A stretch of DNA of 64,000 nucleotides from Holophagales bacterium (GTDB lineage: Bacteria > Acidobacteriota > Thermoanaerobaculia > Multivoradales > JAGPDF01). The position numbers were made by a program, and so were the translations under genes. The stretch covers positions 3,999,501-4,063,500 of the forward strand of contig CP064972.1 in assembly GCA_016699405.1 (NCBI GenBank), given 5' to 3'. This document shows, piece after piece, positions 32,422 to 43,013 of this stretch (its first letter is position 1; every line of letters begins with the position of its first letter). The notes under the pieces were generated by a model. That model saw only the letters and a list, made by a program, of their open reading frames with translations, had not been told where the DNA came from and did no database searches.

Positions 32422-34680
32422 ATGCCATCCTCGATCGACCATCGCTGCGGTTCCCTTCGGTCTCTCCTCACCAGAATCTCCTTCGCCCGCCTCTTCGCGG
32501 CGGTCGGCCTGCTGGCGCTCACCCCCCCGGCTCAGTCGCAACAGCTCACCTTCGACCTGATCAGCGGCGAGAAGGCCAACGGCAAGCGCGCCGAGCAGGT
32601 GCAGTTCCGCCCAGGCAGCGAGGTGCTGACCTACGTCTGGGACGACGGAAGCGGACGCAAGCTCTGGGCGCTCGATGCGGCGACGGCGAAGAGCACCGTG
32701 CTCGTCGACTACGGCGCGCTGCCGCCCGCGTCGCCCGCGGGGCAAGGAGGGCCGGGCGGCAAGGGCTTCGCGCCGGCGAGCTATGCGTGGTCGAAGGACG
32801 GCAAGCTCCTCCTCTTCGAAGCCGCAGGCGATCTCTTCACCCTCGAGCCGCCCGCCGGCAGCCTGCGCCGGCTGACTTCGACGGCCGCCGAAGAAGAGCG
32901 CGCGCAGCTTTCGCCCGACGGCGCGCGCGTCGCCTTCGTGCGGGAGGCAAATCTCTACGTGCTCGATCGGGCAAGCGGCGAGGAACAGGCGCTCACCAGC
33001 GACGGCAAGCCGGGCGAGGTGCTCAACGGCACCACCGACTGGGTCTATTGGGAAGAGATCTGGGGGCGCAATCCGGAGAGCTTCTGGTGGAGCCCCGACG
33101 GCACCGCGATCGCCTACTACCACTTCGACGATCGCGACGTGCCGACCTATCCGGTGATCGACTACCGGCCGACCTACCCGGAGGTCGATCCGCAGCGCTA
33201 CCCGAAGGCCGGGCAGACCAATCCGACCGTGCGCTTCGGCGTCGTCGAGCTCGCCACCCATGCGACGCGCTGGCTCGCCACCGGCGGCGACCCGACCGAC
33301 TACCTCGCCCGTCTCGCCTGGTCGCCCGACAGTCGCGAGCTCGCCGTGCAAAGGATGGTGCGCGGACAGGATCGGATCGACGTCCTCGCCTGCTCGCGCG
33401 CCGACGGCAGTTGCCGCTCGCGCCTCGTCGAGAGTTGGCCGACCTGGGTCAACCTTGGCGAGGAATTCCGCTGGCTCGCCGACGGGACCTGGCTCTGGGG
33501 CTCCGAGCGCGACGGCTGGCGACATCTCTATCGCATCGGCAAGGACGGCAGTGCCCGGCGCCTGCCCCCTGAAGGCTGGGCGATCGCTTCGCTCGACGCG
33601 GTGCTCGACAAGATCGGCGAGAAGGGCGAGGGAAAGCCCGGGCTCGCGATCGTCACCGCGTATCCCACGGCCGGCCTCGGTCCCGCAGGGCGTCAGGTGC
33701 TCGCGGTGCGCCTCGACGGCTCGGGCTTCCGCGCGCTCAGCGAAGGTCGCGGCTGGCATGCGGTGGGAGCGGCTTCGGATGCGGGGCTCTGGGTCGAGAA
33801 CACGAGCGACGCCGACACACCGCGCCCGGCCCGCCTGCGCCGTCTCGATGGCGCGATGGTCGCGGAGCTGCCCTACGAGCCGGCCCCGGGCATCGACCTC
33901 GCCTCGCTGCCGAAGTGGGAGTTTCTTACCATCCCCGGCCCCGGCGGCTCGACGTTGCCGGCGCGGATGCTCAAGCCGCGACAGCTCGAGCCCGGCAAGA
34001 AGCTGCCGGTGCTGATGTACCACTACGGCGGGCCCGGCTCGCAGGTGGTCGTCGACCGCTGGGGCGGCGCCCGCGAGCTGTGGAATCACCTCATGGTGCA
34101 GCGTGGCTTCGTTGTTTTCGAGGTCGACAACCAGGCCTCGCTCTTCTTCGGCAAGCGCGGCGAGGACCTTCTCCACCGCCGCTTCGGCGAGGTCGAGCTC
34201 GCCGGCCAGCTCGCCGGCGTCGAGTACCTCAAGAGCCTGCCCTACGTCGACGGCACGCGCCTCGGCCTCTGGGGCTGGTCGGGCGGCGGCAGCAACACGC
34301 TCTACAGCGTGCTGCGCGCCCCGGGCGTCTGGAAGGCCGCGGTCGCCGGTGCGCCGGTGACCGACTGGTCGCTCTACGACTCGGTGTGGACCGAGCGCTA
34401 CCTCGACAGCCCGCAGGAGAACCCCGAGGGCTATCGCCTGTCGTCGGCGGTGACGCATGCCGCGGCACTCGCCGACGCGCTCCTGGTGCTCCACGGGACC
34501 GGCGACGACAACGTCCACCCGCAGAATTCGCTCCACCTGTTCAGCGCCTTCGTCGACGCCAAGCGCCCGTTCGAACAGGCGCTCTACCCGGGGCAGAAGC
34601 ACGGGTTCCGCGGCGCCGCGGCACGCCACTCGACCGAGCGGATGACCGAGTTCTTCGAGCGCCACTTGCTGGCTCCCTGA
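32422..34680 (+). CDS. secreted dipeptidyl peptidase IV-like S9B peptidase
   Basis: Protein of 752 aa. Start at 32422 after AAGGAGAG. Signal peptide to about residue 37 (ends AQSQQ). The N-terminal beta-propeller includes WVYWEEIWGR, the S9B Glu pair that binds the substrate amino terminus. The C-terminal hydrolase triad is S620 in GWSGGGSN, Asp in GTGDDNVHPQ (D695/D696) and H727 in GQKHGF. It should remove X-Pro dipeptides in the periplasm or outside. It follows the Fe-S gene by 233 nt, probably under its own promoter. Confidence 0.92.
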   Translation: MPSSIDHRCGSLRSLLTRISFARLFAAVGLLALTPPAQSQQLTFDLISGEKANGKRAEQVQFRPGSEVLTYVWDDGSGRKLWALDAATAKSTVLVDYGALPPASPAGQGGPGGKGFAPASYAWSKDGKLLLFEAAGDLFTLEPPAGSLRRLTSTAAEEERAQLSPDGARVAFVREANLYVLDRASGEEQALTSDGKPGEVLNGTTDWVYWEEIWGRNPESFWWSPDGTAIAYYHFDDRDVPTYPVIDYRPTYPEVDPQRYPKAGQTNPTVRFGVVELATHATRWLATGGDPTDYLARLAWSPDSRELAVQRMVRGQDRIDVLACSRADGSCRSRLVESWPTWVNLGEEFRWLADGTWLWGSERDGWRHLYRIGKDGSARRLPPEGWAIASLDAVLDKIGEKGEGKPGLAIVTAYPTAGLGPAGRQVLAVRLDGSGFRALSEGRGWHAVGAASDAGLWVENTSDADTPRPARLRRLDGAMVAELPYEPAPGIDLASLPKWEFLTIPGPGGSTLPARMLKPRQLEPGKKLPVLMYHYGGPGSQVVVDRWGGARELWNHLMVQRGFVVFEVDNQASLFFGKRGEDLLHRRFGEVELAGQLAGVEYLKSLPYVDGTRLGLWGWSGGGSNTLYSVLRAPGVWKAAVAGAPVTDWSLYDSVWTERYLDSPQENPEGYRLSSAVTHAAALADALLVLHGTGDDNVHPQNSLHLFSAFVDAKRPFEQALYPGQKHGFRGAAARHSTERMTEFFERHLLAP

Positions 34681-34706
34681 GGCACTCCCGGAGCTACAAT
34701 CCCTCC

Positions 34707-36974
34707 GTGGCCACCCCCGAGGCGACCGTCGCACTCGAGGCCTTCCTCCGCGACCTCGCGCTCGCCTGGAGGAATCTCGCCACCTACCCACCCGGACACC
34801 CGGCGCTGCTCGGCAGCGTCGAGCGCGCCTTCGCTCAGCTCCGGCCGCTGCTCGCGATGACCGGCGAGCTGCGCCTCGGGGTGGTCCCCGGCGCACTCGC
34901 CTGGGTCGAGACGAAGCTCGAGTCGATGCCGGCGCAGCGCCTCTCGGAGGTGTTGCACCGCCGTCATGTCGCGGTGCTGTCGTTCCGCGAGGGGATCACG
35001 CTCAAAGAGCTCGGCGGATTCCTCCGCCTCCTTCCCGGCGACCCGAAGAACCCGGGGCAGAGCCGACTCGACCTGGAGCTGCTGGAAGAAGGGATCCTCG
35101 GCGTGCGCGCCGAGCCGATCGACTACTCCGCCCTGCGCGTCGCCGACGAGGAGGACGAGCTCCACGAGATCGAGCATCGCGGCGAGTCGCTCGAGGAGCG
35201 CATCATCCAGGAGCTGCTCGAGGGGCGCCATCTCGCCCTCGACGAGAGCGAAGGCGAGGATCTCGCGGCCCGCAGCGCCCGTCGCGAGATGGAGCGCATC
35301 GTCGAGCGGCTCCTGGCCGCGCTGGCCGCGGCGCAGCAGCTCCGCGCCGGCGGCCAGACCGGCGAGGGCGCCGGCTCCGCGCCCGGCGCGGCGGCGTTCG
35401 CCAGCCGCGCCACGCTCGCCGAGGCGTTGGCGCGGATGGTTCGCGGCTCGCTCGCCGACCGGACCGACCCGTCCCGCGGCGACAGCCTCGCGCAGCTCAC
35501 CGCGCTGCTGCGCGCCCTGCCGGCCGACCTGCGCTCACCCGTCCTCGAGGCGGCGATCGCCGCACTCGCCGGCCTCGACGGTGATGCCGAAGCGCTCCGA
35601 CAACTGGCCGCCTCGTTGCCGCCGGCCGAGGTGCTGCGGGCCTTTCGCCAGCTCGCGCAGCAGAAGTTCCGCTTCTCGCCGCTCGCCCTGCGTGTCGCCC
35701 AGGCGCTCGCCGCCGCGGCGCAGGAGGAGGCGCGTGCTCGCGAGCGACACGCCGACGCCCGGAGCCTCGCCGCGGCCCTGCGTTCGCTCTTCGCCGACGA
35801 GGACGTCGACCGCTTCGGCAGCGGGGGCAAGGAGCCGGCGCCGAACGTGACCCTGCCGAAGGTCGTCCAGCCGGCGAGCCCTCCGCCCGATCTCGGCAGC
35901 CTGCGCGAGTCGCTCGAACCCGAGGCGCTCGATCGGCAGCTCACCCTCACCCTGCTCGACCTGCTGGAGAGCCCGCTCGCCCGCAGCGAAGGGATCGAGC
36001 CGGTGCTCGGGCAGCTTCAACGCCTCTTCCGGCAGGCGCTCGAAGACGGCCGCCCGCGCGCCGCCACCGAGATCCTCGAACGCCTGCAGGTTCTCGCGGC
36101 CAGCGCCCTGCTCGACGAGGCGTCGCGCAGCGCCATCCGGCGCTCGATCGAACGGCTGGCGAGCCGCGAGAGCGTCCTGTCGCTCGTCGGCGCCCTCGCG
36201 TCGATGACCGAATCGGCGCTCGCCCAGAGCATGAACCTGGTCGTCCTCCTCGGCGGCCCGGCGATTCGCCACCTGCTCGCCGCGCTCGTCGAGGAACGGG
36301 ACCGCTCGCGCCGGCACCAGCTTCTCGAGTTCCTCTGCTCGATCGGCCATCCGATCGCCCCGGAGGCGATCGCGCTGCTCGCCGACAGCCGGTGGTTCGT
36401 GGTGCGCAACGCCCTCGTCATCCTGCGACGGATCGAGGACCGCACGTCACTCCCGGCCGTGCGCAAGTGCGCCGAGCACGCCGACATCCGCGTGCGCGTC
36501 GAGGCGATCCGCAACCTCTTCTCCTTCGACAGCGAGATGCCGCGACAGCTGCTCGAACAGGCGCTGCGCGACCCCGACCCGAAGCTCGCCGACTCGGCGA
36601 TCACCCTTGCCGCGCGGCGCGGCTTCCACGAGGCCGTCGAGCCGCTGGTCGATCTCTTGCGCCCGTGGGACCCGTTCGGCCGCCGCCGCGCCCTGCGGCT
36701 GCGCGCCTGGTGGGCGCTCGGCCAGATCGGCGATGCGCGGGCGCTCGACGCGCTGCGACGGTTCTTCTCCCCGGGGCTCTTCAAGCTCGACTCGCTCGAG
36801 GAGCGCCGGGCCGCGTTCAAGGCGCTCGCCGCCTTCGAGCCCCGCGATCGCGCGCCGTGGGTCGAGCGCGGCATGCGCATCCGCGACCCGCAGATCCGGG
36901 CGATGTGCCAGCGCCTCGCGGCCGATCCGGCGGTGCGTGACGAGCCCCACCCGGAGGATCTCGGTCATGAGTGA
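34707..36974 (+). CDS. HEAT-repeat protein
   Basis: Protein of 755 aa; GTG start at 34707, 26 nt after the peptidase stop. The N-terminal segment (about 1-150) has LEAFLRDLALAWRNLATYPP, shared in style with the start of the next protein. A long Ala/Leu-rich alpha-helical middle follows, and a C-terminal HEAT-like array (about 520-740: DSRWFVVRNALVILRRIED, DIRVRVEAIRNLFSF, DPDPKLADSAITLAARRG, RLRAWWALGQIGDARAL). No enzyme motif seen. It overlaps the HD-GYP-like gene by 8 nt, so the two products probably work together, perhaps as scaffold and partner. Confidence 0.7.
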   Translation: MATPEATVALEAFLRDLALAWRNLATYPPGHPALLGSVERAFAQLRPLLAMTGELRLGVVPGALAWVETKLESMPAQRLSEVLHRRHVAVLSFREGITLKELGGFLRLLPGDPKNPGQSRLDLELLEEGILGVRAEPIDYSALRVADEEDELHEIEHRGESLEERIIQELLEGRHLALDESEGEDLAARSARREMERIVERLLAALAAAQQLRAGGQTGEGAGSAPGAAAFASRATLAEALARMVRGSLADRTDPSRGDSLAQLTALLRALPADLRSPVLEAAIAALAGLDGDAEALRQLAASLPPAEVLRAFRQLAQQKFRFSPLALRVAQALAAAAQEEARARERHADARSLAAALRSLFADEDVDRFGSGGKEPAPNVTLPKVVQPASPPPDLGSLRESLEPEALDRQLTLTLLDLLESPLARSEGIEPVLGQLQRLFRQALEDGRPRAATEILERLQVLAASALLDEASRSAIRRSIERLASRESVLSLVGALASMTESALAQSMNLVVLLGGPAIRHLLAALVEERDRSRRHQLLEFLCSIGHPIAPEAIALLADSRWFVVRNALVILRRIEDRTSLPAVRKCAEHADIRVRVEAIRNLFSFDSEMPRQLLEQALRDPDPKLADSAITLAARRGFHEAVEPLVDLLRPWDPFGRRRALRLRAWWALGQIGDARALDALRRFFSPGLFKLDSLEERRAAFKALAAFEPRDRAPWVERGMRIRDPQIRAMCQRLAADPAVRDEPHPEDLGHE

Positions 36975-38148
36975 GCCCCGGCTCCCCGCCAACGCCGACC
37001 CTCAGGCCACCGTCGCACCGCTCGCCGCGGCGCTCACCGCCCGCTCGCTCTACCCGGGCGTCCACCCGCGCGTCGCCGCGGCGATCGGCGCCGCGGTCGG
37101 CGCGTTGCGCGCCTTCCTCGACGCGAGCGGGACCGACGAGGTCTCGATCCTGCGCGTCGGAGACGACCTCGCGGTGGCGGGACAGGCGCTGCGCGGCGGA
37201 GGAATCGTCGTCCGCGGCTTCCGCAACTCGCTCGAACGCCACGGCATCGAGGGGCTGACGGTGCGGCGCGGCCTCGACGTCGCCGAGCTCGGCGAATTCC
37301 TCGGCGATCTTTGCGAAGGCCGGGGCGCGAAGTCGACGCTGCATCTCCAGGTCGGGCAGGTTTCGGCCACCATCGGCGGCGGGCCCGAAAGCGAGCAGGC
37401 ACCGCCCGAGCTCGACGAGACCGCCGCACGCGCGCTCGCCGACCTCCCGTCCCGCAACGCGCTGACCCCGGAGGCGCTCGCCGCCGCACGCGAGGCGCTC
37501 GAAGCGGCAGGAAACGGCACCGGCAAGGCGCGAGTCGACGCCTTCGAGCGGCTCGCCTCGCAGGCCCTCGCCGCCCTCGCGCTCGCCACCGAGACGATCC
37601 TGCCGCTGACACCGATCGCCGGCGAGGAGGACGAGCTCTTCCAGCACAGCCTGCGCGTCTGTTTCCTCACCCTGGGACTCGGACGAGCCCTCGGCTTCCA
37701 CGGCGATCCGCTGCGCGACCTCGGGATCGCCGCCTTCCTCCACGATGTCGGCAAGCTCGCGCTGCCCGCCGAAGTGCGGCGCACCCGGGGACGCCTCGAC
37801 GCCGCCACCTGGCGGCTGCAGCAGCTCCATCCCGAGCTCGGAGCGGCCCGGCTGAGCGGTGTGGAGGGAGCTCCGGCGGTGGCGATCCTGGTCGCCTACG
37901 AGCACCACTGGCGCGCCGACGGCGCGCCGTCGTTCCCGGCGATGCGGACACCGCGGCGCCCCGGTCTCGCCAGCCAGATGGTCGCCGTGGCCGATGCCTA
38001 CGACGTCTTCGCCTCGGCGGTCGCCGACCAGGGAGACGCCGGACGCGTCGCCGCGTTGACGATGCTGGCGCAGCGCGGGGCGCAAGGCGCCCTGAACGCC
38101 GAGCTGGTCGGCCGACTCGCCGAGATGCTGCCGGCTCAGCCGGCCTGA
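36967..38148 (+). CDS. HD-GYP-like domain protein, degenerate GYP motif
   Basis: Protein of 393 aa. The N-terminal about 190 residues resemble the start of the preceding HEAT protein (ARSLYPGVHPRVAAAIGAAV). The C-terminal HD domain has FQHSLRVCFLTLGLG, AAFLHDVGKLALP and AYEHHWRADGAPSFP. A canonical HD-GYP phosphodiesterase has HHERxDGxGYP; here GYP is replaced, so activity on c-di-GMP is uncertain. The metal-binding HD and HH residues remain. The gene ends inside the 3' end of the convergent PilZ gene (13-nt overlap). Confidence 0.75.
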   Translation: MSEPRLPANADPQATVAPLAAALTARSLYPGVHPRVAAAIGAAVGALRAFLDASGTDEVSILRVGDDLAVAGQALRGGGIVVRGFRNSLERHGIEGLTVRRGLDVAELGEFLGDLCEGRGAKSTLHLQVGQVSATIGGGPESEQAPPELDETAARALADLPSRNALTPEALAAAREALEAAGNGTGKARVDAFERLASQALAALALATETILPLTPIAGEEDELFQHSLRVCFLTLGLGRALGFHGDPLRDLGIAAFLHDVGKLALPAEVRRTRGRLDAATWRLQQLHPELGAARLSGVEGAPAVAILVAYEHHWRADGAPSFPAMRTPRRPGLASQMVAVADAYDVFASAVADQGDAGRVAALTMLAQRGAQGALNAELVGRLAEMLPAQPA

Positions 38149-38540
38149 TCGAGATCGAAGGGCGCGCCGCCGCGCTGGATGAACCGGTCGACGACCTGGA
38201 AGATCAGGTCGCGCTGGGTCGGCGGGACGTCGAGGAATTTCAGACCGAATCCCGCCGGGTTCGCCGGAGGGTCGTCCTGCGACCGGACCCAGGCCACCTC
38301 GCCGCTCCCGTGGACCACCCCCGCCCGATCGGGGAGATCGAGCTCGAAACGCAACACGCTCCCCACCGGCGGCGGCGTCGGCGTCTGGACGAACATGCCG
38401 CCGATCGAGACGTTGCGACAGACCTCGCGGACGAAGCTCGCGAAGTCGGGCAGCAGGACGCGCACCTCGACCACCAGCGGCACCCGGGGTGCAGTGCGCC
38501 GGTTCGCTCCAACGAAAGGAGCGGCCGACGGTTCGGTCAC
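38136..38540 (-). CDS. PilZ-domain protein
   Basis: Protein of 134 aa. Start GTG at 38540 overlapping the fabF stop (GTGA). PilZ signatures: NRRTAPRVPLVVEVRV for the RxxxR loop and NVSIGGMFVQT for the (D/N)xSxxG motif, so c-di-GMP binding is plausible. Segment VGSVLRFELDLPD is the typical barrel strand. It is translated behind fabF, linking it to the fatty acid operon only by position. With the diguanylate cyclase (4.3-6.2 kb) and the HD-GYP-like protein it makes three c-di-GMP-related genes in the window. Confidence 0.85.
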   Translation of the reverse strand: MTEPSAAPFVGANRRTAPRVPLVVEVRVLLPDFASFVREVCRNVSIGGMFVQTPTPPPVGSVLRFELDLPDRAGVVHGSGEVAWVRSQDDPPANPAGFGLKFLDVPPTQRDLIFQVVDRFIQRGGAPFDLDQAG

Positions 38541-39796
38541 GTGCCCTCGTCGCGGTGCCGGCGCATGATCAGCGCGCCGTTCGTCCCGCCGAAGCCGAAC
38601 GAGTTGGTGAGCGCCACCTCCATCGCCGCGTGCCTCGGCGCACCGGGCACGAAGTCGAGATCGCAACCCTCCCCCGGATGATCGAGGTTGAGCGTCGCCG
38701 GGTAGACCTGCTCGCGCAGGGCGAGCGCGAGGATTCCGGCTTCGAGCCCGCCCGCCGCGCCGAGCAGATGGCCGGTCGCCGACTTCGTCGACGAGACCGC
38801 GAGCTGGTAGGCGTGCTCGCCGAAGATCTGCTTGATCGCGGCGACCTCGGCGAGGTCGCCGAGGGGGGTCGAGGTGCCGTGCGCGTTGATGTAGTCGATC
38901 GCCGTGGGCGCGAGCGAGGCGTCGGCGAGCGCCAGGCGCATGACTGCCGCACCGCCGAGCCCTTCCGGATGGGGTGCCGAGATGTGGTAGGCGTCGGCGC
39001 TCATGCCGTAGCCGACGATCTCGGCGTAGATCGGCGCGCCGCGGCGCCGGGCCGATTCGCGCTCCTCGAGCACCAGGATGCCGGCGCCCTCACCCATGAC
39101 GAACCCGTCGCGGTCGCGGTCCCACGGCCGCGAGGCGCTCTGCGGATCGTCGTTGTGCCGGGACAGCGCGCCCATCGCCGAGAAGCCGGCCACCGCGAGC
39201 GGGGTGATCACCGACTCGGTGCCTCCCGCCACCATCGCCTCGGCGTAGCCGTGCTGGATCAGCCGGTAGGCGTCGCCGACGGCGTGCAGTCCGGTCGTGC
39301 AGGCGGTGCAGGGAGCGGTGTTCGGTCCGCGCGCGCCGAGCTTGATCGACACCTGGCCGGCCGCCAGGTTGACGATCAGACCGGGGATGAAGAACGGCGA
39401 CACGCGGGTGGGCCCGCGTTCGAGCAGCGTCGTGTGCATCCGCTCGATCAACGGCAGGCCGCCGATCCCCGAGCCGATCACCACACCGACCCGCTCGGCA
39501 TTCTCCTCGGTGACGCGCAGGCCGGCGTCGGCGACCGCCATCATGCTCGCCGCCACCGCATAGTGAATGAAGGCGTCGGACTTCTTGACGTCCTTCTTCT
39601 CGATCCAGCGCTCGGCCTGGAACCCCTTCACCTCTCCGGCGATACGGCTCTCCCAGCCGCTGGCGTCGAACCGGGTGATCGGGCCGATCCCGCTGCGGCC
39701 GGCGAGCAGTGCCTGCCAGGTCTCGTGCGTACCGACACCGAGCGGCGACACCAAGCCGACGCCGGTGACGACGACACGTCGTCGTTCCATGGACAT
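38537..39796 (-). CDS. fabF: 3-oxoacyl-ACP synthase II
   Basis: Protein of 419 aa (417 if the ATG at 39790 is used; no strong RBS decides). Elongating KAS II of type II fatty acid synthesis. Catalytic Cys-His-His: TAPCTACTTGLHAVGDA, INAHGTSTPLGDL, KSATGHLLGAAGG. The C-terminal NSFGFGGTN is intact. Lies 38 nt after acpP, the usual acpP-fabF order. Confidence 0.96.
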   Translation of the reverse strand: MSMERRRVVVTGVGLVSPLGVGTHETWQALLAGRSGIGPITRFDASGWESRIAGEVKGFQAERWIEKKDVKKSDAFIHYAVAASMMAVADAGLRVTEENAERVGVVIGSGIGGLPLIERMHTTLLERGPTRVSPFFIPGLIVNLAAGQVSIKLGARGPNTAPCTACTTGLHAVGDAYRLIQHGYAEAMVAGGTESVITPLAVAGFSAMGALSRHNDDPQSASRPWDRDRDGFVMGEGAGILVLEERESARRRGAPIYAEIVGYGMSADAYHISAPHPEGLGGAAVMRLALADASLAPTAIDYINAHGTSTPLGDLAEVAAIKQIFGEHAYQLAVSSTKSATGHLLGAAGGLEAGILALALREQVYPATLNLDHPGEGCDLDFVPGAPRHAAMEVALTNSFGFGGTNGALIMRRHRDEGT

Positions 39797-39834
39797 CTCG
39801 CGATGAGGGAAGGGTGAGACCGCCCGAAAGGCGT

Positions 39835-40077
39835 TCAGCTCTTCTCGGGGCTGTGCTTCTCGATGTAGGCGACCGCCTCGGAGACGCGGCCGATCTTCTC
39901 GGCATCCTCGTCGGGGATTTCGATGCCGAACTCCTCTTCGAAAGCCATCACGAGCTCGACGATGTCGAGCGAGTCGGCGCCCAGATCCTCGGTGAAGCTG
40001 GCTTCGGAGGTGACCTCGTCGGCTTCAACTCCGAGCTGCTCCACGATGATGCTCTTCACTTTCTCAGCGACGGACAT
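39835..40077 (-). CDS. acpP: acyl carrier protein
   Basis: Protein of 80 aa. Start MSVAEKVKSIIVEQLG at 40077, with AGGAGG upstream. The phosphopantetheine serine lies in DLGADSLDIVELVMAFEEEF. Acidic, typical length. Carries the growing chain between FabD, FabG and FabF, all encoded beside it. Confidence 0.97.
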   Translation of the reverse strand: MSVAEKVKSIIVEQLGVEADEVTSEASFTEDLGADSLDIVELVMAFEEEFGIEIPDEDAEKIGRVSEAVAYIEKHSPEKS

Positions 40078-40170
40078 CGGTGTCGTCCTCCTAGGGGGGG
40101 TTCGCGCCAAGGCGCCCTGAAGTTTCTAGCACATCCCGCGCGCCGGAGTCCACGTCGCGCGGGCGCTCCT

Positions 40171-40915
40171 CTACATGTATAGACCGCCGGAAACGTTGAG
40201 CACGTGACCGGTGACGTAGCCCGCTTCTTCACTCGCCAGATAGGCCACCGCCGCCGCCACGTCGTCGGGCGCGCCGATCCGCGCCAGAGGGATCTGGGCA
40301 AAGAGCGCCTGACGGGCAGCGTCGGGCAGCGCAGCGGTCATCGCCGTCTCGATGTAGCCCGGGGCGACGACGTTGACCGTGACGTTCCGACTGGCGATCT
40401 CGCGCGCCAGCGACTTGCTGAAGCCGACGAGGCCCGCCTTGGCGGCCGCGTAGTTGGCCTGCCCGGCGTTGCCCATCAGCCCGACGACCGACGAGACCGA
40501 GATGACGCGGCCCCAGCGCCGGCGGATCATTCCGCGTACCAGCTCCCGCGTCACCGCGAAGGCACCGGTGAGGTTGGTCCGCAGCACTTCGTCCCACTGC
40601 TCGAGCGAGATGCGCGGCAGCAGGTTGTCGCGGGTGATCCCGGCGTTGTTGACCAGCACGTCGATCTCCGCGAAGCGCTCGGGAATGGTGCGCAGGCGCT
40701 CGCCGACAGCGGCCGGAGCGGCGAGATCGAGCCTCCAGAGCGTGAGCCTCCCCGCCCGCCGCGACGATCTCCGCGGCCAGGGCGTCGAGTCGTGCGCGAT
40801 TGCGCGCCGCCAGCACCAGACGGGCGCCGCTGCCGGCGAGCCGGCGAGCGACCGCTTCGCCGATCCCCTGCGAAGCACCGGTGACGAGTGCGGTCCTGCC
40901 GTCGAGTCGGAACAT
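40171..40915 (-). pseudogene. fabG: 3-oxoacyl-ACP reductase FabG with a one-base frameshift
   Basis: The start MFRLDGRTALVTGASQGIGE at 40915 opens a normal FabG and runs to GGEAHALE. The frame then fails; the continuation (LDLAAPAAVGERL..., VNNAGITRDNLL, catalytic Ser in VISVSSVVG, YAAAKAG, C-terminal GGLYM) is in another frame. Removing one G near 40731-40735 (run GGAGG on the minus strand) would join them as ALELDLAA. All catalytic residues are otherwise intact. FabG is normally essential, so a sequencing or assembly error is likely, unless a second copy exists or the slip is programmed. Confidence 0.85.
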
Positions 40916-40917
40916 GG

Positions 40918-41877
<960 letters not shown>

Positions 41878-41921
41878 CGTCGACTTCCCTCCGTGTCTCG
41901 TCGTTGCGTCGGCGCGCGCGC

Positions 41922-42965
41922 TCAGGCGGGCGCCTCGCCGCGCAGGCGAAGCTCGGCACGATGCAGCAGCGCCACCTTGTCGCGGATCTTGCCGTCGAGA
42001 TTCGCCGCAGCGAACTCGCCGGCCCGCCGCACGGCACTCTGCACGGCGCGGGCGTTGGAACGGCCGTGGGCGATGAAGCAACCGCCCTGCAATCCGAGCA
42101 GCGGCGCAGCGCCGTGCTCGCGGTAGTCGGTCCGTTCACGGAAAGCCTGGAAGGCCGGGCGCGCCATCGCGTAGCCCATGCGCGTGCGCGAGCTGCGCGC
42201 CAGCTCTTCGCGCATCATGTCGGCGAGCAGCTCGGCCATCGCCTCGGCCGCCTTGAGCAGCGCGTTGCCGACGAAGCCGTCGCAGACGATCACGTCGACG
42301 CTGCCGGTGAAGAGATCGCGCCCTTCGACGTTGCCGACGAAGTGGATGCCGGAGTCCTTCAGGGCGCGGAACACCTCGCGGGTGAAGTCGTTGCCCTTGG
42401 CCTCCTCCTCGCCGATCGACAGCAGGCCGAGGCGTGGCGCTGCCGTGCCGAGGATCTCCTGGGCGTAGAAGTGTCCCATCACCGCGAACTGGCGGAGGTT
42501 CTCGGGCTTGGTGTCGACGTTGGCCCCGACGTCGAGCAGCACCGTGCGCCCGCGCCGGTTCGGCAGCACCGCGGCAAGCGCGGGACGATCGACTCCCGGG
42601 ACGGTGCCGATGACCATCTTCGCCGCGATCATCGCCGCGCCGGTGTTGCCGGCGGTGACCATCGCCCGCGCGCGGCCGTCGCGCACCAGCTCGGCGCACA
42701 CGCGCACCGAGGCCCGGCGCTTGCGACGGATCGGGGTGATCGCCGGCTCGTCCATGCCCACCGCCTCTTCGGCATGGCAGAGCTCCAGCCGCCCGTCGGC
42801 ATTGCCGAGGCGGGCGAGCTCGGGCTCGAGCCGGGCGCGATCGCCGACGAGCAGCAGGCGAGCGCCATCCTCCACGGCAGCGCGATGCGCGCCGCGGACG
42901 ATCTCACCCGGGGCGTGGTCGCCGCCCATGGCGTCGACCGCGATCCACAGCGATTCTCCGTGCAC
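41922..42965 (-). CDS. plsX: phosphate acyltransferase PlsX
   Basis: Protein of 347 aa making acyl-phosphate from acyl-ACP for phospholipid synthesis. Conserved start IAVDAMGGDHAPGEIVRGA, then VTAGNTGAAM, LLDVGANVDTKPENL, GNDFTREVF and the C-terminal GGCFIAHGRSNARAV. Lies between rpmF and fabD, the classical rpmF-plsX-fab order. Confidence 0.96.
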   Translation of the reverse strand: MHGESLWIAVDAMGGDHAPGEIVRGAHRAAVEDGARLLLVGDRARLEPELARLGNADGRLELCHAEEAVGMDEPAITPIRRKRRASVRVCAELVRDGRARAMVTAGNTGAAMIAAKMVIGTVPGVDRPALAAVLPNRRGRTVLLDVGANVDTKPENLRQFAVMGHFYAQEILGTAAPRLGLLSIGEEEAKGNDFTREVFRALKDSGIHFVGNVEGRDLFTGSVDVIVCDGFVGNALLKAAEAMAELLADMMREELARSSRTRMGYAMARPAFQAFRERTDYREHGAAPLLGLQGGCFIAHGRSNARAVQSAVRRAGEFAAANLDGKIRDKVALLHRAELRLRGEAPA

Positions 42966-43013
42966 CTGGAGGCGGCTCCCGGAGTGGAGGCGCCGGCGGC
43001 GAGCCGGGCCGGA

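Noticed and set aside
31960..34896. Minus-strand open frame of 978 codons
   Set aside because: Antisense to the Fe-S oxidoreductase end and the S9B peptidase; no recognisable domain, typical of GC-rich shadows.
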